DNA of 64,000 nucleotides, taken from Calliphora vicina (Eukaryota > Arthropoda > Insecta > Diptera > Calliphoridae). Position 1 is the first letter of the stretch; each line of letters starts with the position of its first letter. Shown here in pieces: positions 24,032 to 64,000 of this stretch. The position numbers and the translations under genes were made by a program. The stretch is from the NCBI RefSeq assembly GCF_958450345.1, contig NC_088783.1, positions 26,849,701-26,913,700 on the forward strand, written 5' to 3'. Below the pieces are notes generated by a model. It saw only the letters and a program-made list of their open reading frames with translations. It had not been told where the DNA came from and searched no databases.

Positions 24032-64000
<39,969 letters not shown>

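Overview
The window is AT-rich eukaryotic DNA, full of nested transposon remnants, from a higher fly. The mariner, Tc1, hAT, Helitron and LINE remnants and the Helentron-like (DINE-1/mini-me type) repeats with (GACA)n tracts suggest a calyptrate fly, perhaps a blow fly or house-fly relative. That placement is inference; I could not search databases. No prokaryotic features, CRISPR array, tRNA or rRNA gene were found.

Only one protein-coding gene can be supported. It is a class A (rhodopsin-like) G-protein-coupled receptor on the + strand, in nine exons from 24032 to beyond the right edge: 24032-24337, 27871-28015, 60413-60562, 60633-60726, 60798-60951, 61167-61344, 61812-61906, 63731-63883 and 63960-64000 (partial). 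The joins keep frame and use GT/AG sites throughout. About 438 residues are encoded here: a non-conserved extracellular N-terminus, seven membrane helices and the start of the cytoplasmic tail. A probable 5' leader lies just upstream, behind an acceptor at 23150. The family resembles insect orphan or FMRFamide-type peptide receptors. Several usually invariant class A positions are changed: D2.50 is Ala, S3.39 is Gly, W6.48 is Val, and NPxxY is TFYIY.

Layout: 1-23150 is upstream DNA with a 485-bp perfect tandem duplication, nested transposons, a 23-bp minisatellite and two antisense mariner pseudogenes. 23151-24337 is the leader and first coding exon. Intron 1 (3.5 kb) holds a mariner remnant and a foldback-type repeat. 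Exon 2 encodes TM1. Intron 2 (32.4 kb, between TM1 and TM2) is a sink for transposons: hAT, Helentron-like repeats, several inverted-repeat elements, long palindromes and LINE fragments. From 60413 on the gene is compact (introns 70-470 bp) except intron 7 (1.8 kb), which contains an antisense LINE pseudogene.

The second theme is repeat architecture. Several insertions can be dated relative to each other because target-site duplications and the interrupted host repeat are visible: ATAT at 3287-4561, TAA at 12472-12943, TA at 35166-35691, GCTAAAAC near 52962-53150, and GTAGTTAT/GTACTTAT at 36919-38315. Two Helentron-like families share one layout but carry different, internally complementary hairpins. 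I did not find a clearly new gene system. The best leads are the receptor's altered sodium pocket, the paired hairpin families, the TATCGAT minisatellite and the long perfect palindromes.
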